Assembly (NCBI GenBank): GCA_003520545.1
Contig: DOUP01000134.1
Span: forward strand, 1-9,911
Reading direction: 5' to 3'
Length of the DNA stretch: 9,911 bases
Origin: Maritimibacter sp.
GTDB lineage: Bacteria > Pseudomonadota > Alphaproteobacteria > Rhodobacterales > Rhodobacteraceae
Shown here: one piece after another, positions 5,989 through 9,911 of the stretch
Position numbering within the stretch: position 1 is the stretch's first letter
How the letters are laid out: each line of letters starts with the position of its first letter
The notes under the pieces: generated by a model
What the model was told of the DNA's origin: nothing
Databases searched by the model: none
What the model saw: only the letters and a program-made list of their open reading frames with translations
Position numbers and translations under genes: made by a program

Positions 5989-6732
5989 ATGACCCAGTTA
6001 TTCCGCCCCACCGCCCTGATGCTCGTCACGGCTCTGTCCATCGCGGGATGTTCGAGCGGGCCGGGTGCAGGTGGCGGCGGCGGTCTGGGCGCCTTGTTTT
6101 CATCCTCCGGAAAAAGCCGGGGCGCGGCGATCCCGGTAATGGATGGCGCGGTAAACCTTGCGGCCCCGAACGGGTTCTGCGCCGATCCGACCGCGACACG
6201 CAGCAGCGCCACATCGGCCTTCGTTCTCTTCGGCTCCTGCCGCGCGATCGAAGGTCGCGGCCCGAAACCTGCGGCGCACGCGATCCTGACGGCAGCCGTA
6301 TCGCCCGCTGCGGGCGAGCTGGGACCGGAGGCCATGGCCGCGCTGGCGGACTACGTGCAGACCGACGCGGGCCAGGCGGCCCTGTCGCGCACCGACACAG
6401 GGTCCGAGGTCGAGATCGAGAGCCTCGACCAGGCCAGCGATTTGATCCTGGTGCGGGCCCGAGACGGGGCTGGGCGCGACATGGCGCCTGCTTTCTGGCG
6501 GGTCATCTTCCCGCAGTCCGGAACACTGGTGACGGTCACGGTCTCCAACATGGCCGCAACCCCGGTCACACCGGCGCAGGGCAAAGCGCTCGCGATTGAT
6601 TTCGTCGCCGCGATCCGGGCCGCCAACGCGCCAGAGACCGCACCCGCGACGGTGAGCGAGACCGACCCTGCACCGGAGGCCGAAGAGACGACCCCCAGCG
6701 GGCTCGGTGCCTTCTTCAAGCGTTTGCTATGA
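5989..6732 (+). CDS. Putative lipoprotein of unknown function
   Basis: I do not recognise the family. The 247-residue protein starts with a signal peptide and lipobox LSIAGC (16-21), so C21 should be lipidated and the protein anchored in the membrane facing the periplasm. A glycine-rich linker (25-34) follows. The middle part has two cysteines (C64 and C84) that could form a disulfide, and it looks like a globular domain up to about residue 210. Residues 212-237 are rich in Pro/Glu/Ala/Thr and probably disordered. The extreme C-terminus GLGAFFKRLL is short, basic and hydrophobic, and echoes GLGALF after the lipobox. The ATG at 5989 has AGAAGG upstream at a long spacing. It is transcribed divergently from the CPBP operon; only a weak promoter (TTGATC at 5931-5936) is visible. 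Confidence 0.85.
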   Translation: MTQLFRPTALMLVTALSIAGCSSGPGAGGGGGLGALFSSSGKSRGAAIPVMDGAVNLAAPNGFCADPTATRSSATSAFVLFGSCRAIEGRGPKPAAHAILTAAVSPAAGELGPEAMAALADYVQTDAGQAALSRTDTGSEVEIESLDQASDLILVRARDGAGRDMAPAFWRVIFPQSGTLVTVTVSNMAATPVTPAQGKALAIDFVAAIRAANAPETAPATVSETDPAPEAEETTPSGLGAFFKRLL

Positions 6733-6754
6733 GTAAACAATTCTGATCTATATG
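6724..6754 (+). promoter_or_regulatory. Weak candidate promoter before the 257-aa gene
   Basis: TTGCTA (6724-6729) and TATATG (6749-6754) are 19 bases apart, longer than ideal. The AT-rich gap between the lipoprotein and the next gene is only 57 bases and has no terminator, so read-through is also possible. Confidence 0.3.
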
Positions 6755-6789
6755 CCTTTGGGTGTTCACTAACTGGAAACAATCCAACG

Positions 6790-7563
6790 ATGTCCAAACG
6801 CGCCTTTGGCCTTGTCGATAAGATCCTGCACCGCCTCGTGATGCACCGCTGGAAGCGCATGGCGGGTCTGGCCGACCAGGTCAGCCTTGACGCGCTGCGC
6901 CGGGTCCGTCTTCGCGCACTGGAAATCCGGCAGGCGACCGACCGGGTGCTGTTCGTGTCGAATGGCCGATTGGCACTGCCGTTGATTGGCTCGAATACCT
7001 TCCCGAAACCACTCCATTCCGATTGGTCATGGCGGCCCCAACTTTGGCGCGGGCCGATTTTCCCGCCGGGTCAGGCTGGCGTGGAAAGCAAGACGGTCTT
7101 CGGCGACGAGGTGACATTGTTCCACGATTGCCGGGTGTCCGAGATCACGGTTCGCCAGCTGCGCAACACCCTTGAGGACGACCTCTCCCCCTTCGGAATG
7201 CGGGTGGACGTGTTCAAGTTCGACGGCTCCTTCCTGTCGCTCGTCATCGAGATGCCGGAAAGCGCGATGCGCGGTCTGAACCGAAAGCACCTGTTGCGGA
7301 TGAACGCGGTGATCGAGACGGAAAAGCCCCTGGAGATTTTCGCCCGTGTGAACATCCAGCACGGGCCGAACACCGAACAGATGGTTCGGGAATTGCCGAT
7401 CGCGGACAAGGAGCTCTCGGTGGATTTCGACCTCGCCTATACCAAGCTCAACGAGAAGCGGGTCGAGCGGGCGTGGATCGACCTGATCTTCGAGGGGCCG
7501 GAGATGAACCAGGTGATGTTGCGCGACGTGAACTTCTCGCGTCGCCCACGTGCGGAGGTGTGA
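6790..7563 (+). CDS. Conserved-looking protein of unknown function (possibly the DUF6478 family)
   Basis: A 257-residue protein without signal peptide or membrane segments. Residues 1-45 are basic and helical (MSKRAFGLVDKILHRLVMHRWKRM...). A tryptophan-rich patch (W79, W81, W86) sits in a proline-containing segment at 72-94. From about 105 on, alternating short hydrophobic stretches suggest a beta-rich fold, with FDGSFLSLVIEMP at 144-156, FARVNIQHGPNTEQMVRELP at 184-203 and ERAWIDLIFEGPEMN at 226-240. It resembles what I recall of DUF6478, a family from Rhodobacterales, but I cannot verify this. The ATG at 6790 has only a weak ribosome site (GGAAAC). The next gene starts one base after its stop, so the two are translationally linked and probably act together. 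Function is unknown. Confidence 0.85.
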   Translation: MSKRAFGLVDKILHRLVMHRWKRMAGLADQVSLDALRRVRLRALEIRQATDRVLFVSNGRLALPLIGSNTFPKPLHSDWSWRPQLWRGPIFPPGQAGVESKTVFGDEVTLFHDCRVSEITVRQLRNTLEDDLSPFGMRVDVFKFDGSFLSLVIEMPESAMRGLNRKHLLRMNAVIETEKPLEIFARVNIQHGPNTEQMVRELPIADKELSVDFDLAYTKLNEKRVERAWIDLIFEGPEMNQVMLRDVNFSRRPRAEV

Positions 7564-7564
7564 G

Positions 7565-7936
7565 ATGGCGGATTTGGTGCTGACCAAGACACGAATACAG
7601 GCGGGCGTCTGGGAAGGCGTTTTGACCGGAGCCGAGACGCCACCGGACATCACCGTGACCCATAATGGCCAGGAGATCGACGGCGCCTCGCTTCGGGATG
7701 ATCCAGAGGTCGAGAGCCGGTTCCGGGTCTTCGTGCCGATCCCGCCTGAGCTTTTGTCGGAGGGCGTGCAGACCTTCATCATCTCCCACAAGGACAGCGG
7801 CGAGCGGCTGGCCAGTTTCACGGTGGTCACAGGGCAACCGCTGGACGAGGATTTCCGCGCGGAAATGGAACTGTTGCGGGCCGAGCTCGACATGCTCAAA
7901 CGCGCTTTCCGGCGGCATTGCGTCGAAACCATGTGA
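7565..7936 (+). CDS. Small protein of unknown function with C-terminal coiled coil
   Basis: A 123-residue protein I do not recognise. Residues 1-90 look like a small beta domain (VLTKTRIQAGVWEGVL, PDITVTHNGQEI, FRVFVPIPPELL, QTFIISHKDSGERLASFTVV). Residues 92-117 form a heptad-like charged helix (LDEDFRAEMELLRAELDMLKRAFRRH), probably a coiled coil for oligomerisation. There is no signal peptide. The ATG at 7565 is chosen over an in-frame GTG at 7550: it has GGAGG (7554-7558) at 6 bases and begins one base after the TGA of the 257-aa gene. The tight spacing suggests a shared complex or pathway with that protein. A cytoplasmic location is inferred. Confidence 0.85.
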   Translation: MADLVLTKTRIQAGVWEGVLTGAETPPDITVTHNGQEIDGASLRDDPEVESRFRVFVPIPPELLSEGVQTFIISHKDSGERLASFTVVTGQPLDEDFRAEMELLRAELDMLKRAFRRHCVETM

Positions 7937-7946
7937 GGGTTTGCGC

Positions 7947-8050
7947 CGGGCTGACGCCCGTCGCGGTGGGCCGCGCCAAGGCGCGGCGAGGGGCTGTCTG
8001 CCCCTTCCGGTCCCATCCTGCGGATGGCCCCGACCCCGAAAGTATTTTCG
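7947..8050. repeat. Run of five consecutive stem-loops between the unknown pair and fadH
   Basis: Five short perfect inverted repeats follow each other: CGGGC/GCCCG (7947-7960), CCGCGC/GCGCGG (7971-7986), AGGGGC/GCCCCT (7989-8005), CCATCC/GGATGG (8013-8027) and CGAAA/TTTCG (8037-8050). Loops are 3 to 5 bases. The overall look, GC-rich hairpins ending in CCCCGAAAGTATTTTCG, resembles intergenic elements I recall as frequent in Rhodobacterales genomes, but a genome comparison is needed. It may also end transcription of the preceding genes. The 203-bp gap holds no gene otherwise. Confidence 0.6.
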
Positions 8051-8087
8051 AAACGGTGAAGACACCTGGCTGACGCGGCGTTGGGGG

Positions 8088-8115
8088 GTGACAGCCTGTA
8101 CCCGGCGCGTATCCT
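8088..8115 (+). promoter_or_regulatory. Candidate promoter of fadH
   Basis: GTGACA (8088-8093, five of six consensus bases) and TATCCT (8110-8115, four of six) are 16 bases apart. RNA would start near 8122, leaving a leader of about 18 bases that just contains the ribosome site. I saw no fatty-acid regulator site that I could name. Confidence 0.5.
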
Positions 8116-8139
8116 TTGCGGGTTTTCAGGGAGGTGATG

Positions 8140-9911
8140 ATGACACAGTACCCACACATGCTGGCCCCGCTCGATCTGGGTTTTACAACGCTCAAGAACC
8201 GGGTGCTCATGGGTTCCATGCACACCGGGCTGGAAGAACGCGGCGACTGGAACCGGGTGGCGGAGTATTATGCCGAACGCGCGCGCGGCGGCGTCGGCCT
8301 GATGGTCACCGGGGGCATCGCGCCCAATGAGGAAGGCGGCGTGTTCCCGGGGGCGGCGGGACTTTACACCCCTGAGGACATCGCCAACCACAAGATGGTG
8401 ACGGACCGGGTTCACGAGGCGGGCGGCAAGATCGCGATGCAGATCCTGCACGCCGGGCGCTATGCCTACGGGCCGAAATGCGTTTCAGCCTCTCCCGTGA
8501 AGTCGCCGATCTCGCCTTTCCCGCCGAAACAGCTGGACGAAGAAGGCATCGAGAAGCAGATCGCGGATTTCGCGACCTCCGCGCGCCGCGCCCGAGAGGC
8601 GGGATACGACGGGGTCGAGGTGATGGGGTCCGAGGGGTACTTCATCAACCAGTTCCTCGTGAAGCACGTGAACAAGCGGGAGGATCGCTGGGGCGGCTCC
8701 TACGAGAACCGGATGCGCCTGCCCATCGAGATCGTGAAACGGGTGCGCGAAGCGGTCGGCGAGGATTTCATCATCATCTACCGCCTGTCGATGATCGACC
8801 TGGTCCCCGACGGGTCGACCTATGACGAGGTCGTGCAACTGGCGAAAGAGATCGAGAAAGCCGGGGCCACGATTATCAACACCGGCATCGGCTGGCATGA
8901 AGCGCGGGTGCCGACAATCGCGACGAGCGTGCCGCGCGCGGGGTTTGCCTGGGTGACGAAGAAGCTGATGGGTCAGGTGAACATCCCGCTCATCACCTCG
9001 AACCGGATCAACACGCCGGACGTGGCAGAAGAGCTCTTGGCCGGGGGCGCCGCCGACATGGTGTCGATGGCGCGGCCCTTCCTCGCCGATCCCGATTTCG
9101 TGGCCAAGGCCCAAGCGGACAAAGCAGCGGACATCGCGCCCTGTATCGCCTGCAACCAGGCCTGTCTCGACCATACCTTCTCGGGCAAGATCAGCTCCTG
9201 CCTCGTGAACCCGCGCGCGGGGTTCGAGACCGAACTCGTGATCGAACCGGCGGCGGCCACGAAAACCGTGGCGGTCGTTGGGGCCGGGCCTGCGGGCCTG
9301 TCGGCGGCGACCACGGCGGCGAAACGGGGCCACAAGGTCACGCTCTTTGACAAGGCGGATCGGGTCGGCGGGCAGTTGCATATGGCAGCGGCCATTCCCG
9401 GCAAGGAAGAATTCATCGGGCTGATCGACTGGTTCACCCGGCAGGTCGACGCAGAGGGGATCGAGACGAAACTCGGTGCTGAGGCGACGGCGGACGACCT
9501 CGCCGGCTTCGACGAGGTGATCATAGCGACCGGCGTCACGCCGCGCGACCCACAGATCGAGGGGCAGGACGCGGACAACGTGCTCTCCTACATCGACGTT
9601 CTTCTGCACAAGAAGCCGGTGGGGAAACGTGTGGCGATCATCGGCGCGGGCGGTATCGGGTTCGACGTGGCCGAATACCTGACCCACGAAGGCACCTCGC
9701 CGACGCTGGATCTCGACCTCTGGCAGAAGGAATGGGGCGTGACGGACCCGGCAGAGCACCGCTCCGGCCTCGCACCGGAAGGCCCGCAACCCGAAGCACC
9801 CGCCCGTGACGTGACGCTGCTTCAGCGCAAGGCCAAGGCGCTTGGCAAAGGCCTGGGCAAAACCACCGGCTGGATTCACCGTGCTTCGCTCAAGATGAAA
9901 CACGTCACCAT
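8140..9911 (+). CDS. fadH: NADPH-dependent 2,4-dienoyl-CoA reductase, cut by right edge
   Basis: Iron-sulfur flavoenzyme of the Old Yellow Enzyme family that reduces 2,4-dienoyl-CoA during beta-oxidation of unsaturated fatty acids. The first 590 residues are present; E. coli FadH has about 670. The N-terminal TIM barrel (1-330) binds FMN and carries Y167 (in GSEGYFINQFL) and H253 (in TGIGWHEAR), equivalent to the E. coli catalytic Tyr and His one position earlier. The 4Fe-4S cysteines are C335, C338, C342 and C354. A Rossmann fold follows with GAGPAG (381-386) for FAD, and GAGGIG (502-507) for NADPH. Two ATG codons are adjacent; the one at 8140 is preferred because GGGAGG (8129-8134) is 5 bases away, against 2 for the ATG at 8137. 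Related enzymes with other enone or trimethylamine-type substrates share this architecture, so the exact substrate is not proven. Confidence 0.93.
   Translation, partial: MTQYPHMLAPLDLGFTTLKNRVLMGSMHTGLEERGDWNRVAEYYAERARGGVGLMVTGGIAPNEEGGVFPGAAGLYTPEDIANHKMVTDRVHEAGGKIAMQILHAGRYAYGPKCVSASPVKSPISPFPPKQLDEEGIEKQIADFATSARRAREAGYDGVEVMGSEGYFINQFLVKHVNKREDRWGGSYENRMRLPIEIVKRVREAVGEDFIIIYRLSMIDLVPDGSTYDEVVQLAKEIEKAGATIINTGIGWHEARVPTIATSVPRAGFAWVTKKLMGQVNIPLITSNRINTPDVAEELLAGGAADMVSMARPFLADPDFVAKAQADKAADIAPCIACNQACLDHTFSGKISSCLVNPRAGFETELVIEPAAATKTVAVVGAGPAGLSAATTAAKRGHKVTLFDKADRVGGQLHMAAAIPGKEEFIGLIDWFTRQVDAEGIETKLGAEATADDLAGFDEVIIATGVTPRDPQIEGQDADNVLSYIDVLLHKKPVGKRVAIIGAGGIGFDVAEYLTHEGTSPTLDLDLWQKEWGVTDPAEHRSGLAPEGPQPEAPARDVTLLQRKAKALGKGLGKTTGWIHRASLKMKHVT

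Noticed and set aside
7027..8451. 474-residue minus-strand open frame
   Set aside because: It is antisense to the unknown gene pair, the hairpin region and the start of fadH, with a His/Arg/Pro-rich composition typical of a shadow frame.
8485..9903. 472-residue minus-strand open frame
   Set aside because: It is antisense to fadH, whose catalytic residues and iron-sulfur cysteines are all in place.

Overview
The window reads as a high-GC alphaproteobacterial chromosome segment, most likely from the Rhodobacterales (Roseobacter/Rhodobacter group). This rests on gene order, protein sequences that look typical of that order, and a stem-loop-rich intergenic element of a style I associate with it. 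The group assignment is recognition from sequence only; no search was run. There is no tRNA, rRNA, CRISPR array, insertion sequence or prophage gene that I can support. Most of the window is housekeeping.

Left part, minus strand (1-1522): a strong sigma70-type promoter drives rpmI (L35) and rplT (L20), which end at a clear intrinsic terminator. A 319-bp gap follows, and then the 5' part of pheS, which runs off the left edge.

Middle left, minus strand (1551-2580): a secreted rhodanese-LysM protein gene is present as a pseudogene. It carries one frameshift and two in-frame stop codons, and one of the stops replaces the expected catalytic cysteine. Its promoter region is rich in inverted repeats and it ends in its own terminator.

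Centre, minus strand (2654-5896): a three-gene operon runs from a promoter near 5880. It encodes a CPBP-family membrane protease, accD (acetyl-CoA carboxylase beta subunit) and folC (folylpolyglutamate/dihydrofolate synthase). accD and folC overlap by ATGA, and a candidate terminator lies after folC.

Right part, plus strand (5989-9911): a lipoprotein of unknown function is followed by two tightly linked genes of unknown function (257 aa and 123 aa). Next comes a 200-bp intergenic stretch with five consecutive stem-loops. Last is most of a FadH-type 2,4-dienoyl-CoA reductase (FMN, 4Fe-4S, FAD), cut by the right edge.

I did not find a convincing new multi-gene system. The points most worth a second look are the decayed rhodanese gene with its repeat-rich promoter, the unknown gene pair at 6790-7936, and the hairpin cluster at 7947-8050.
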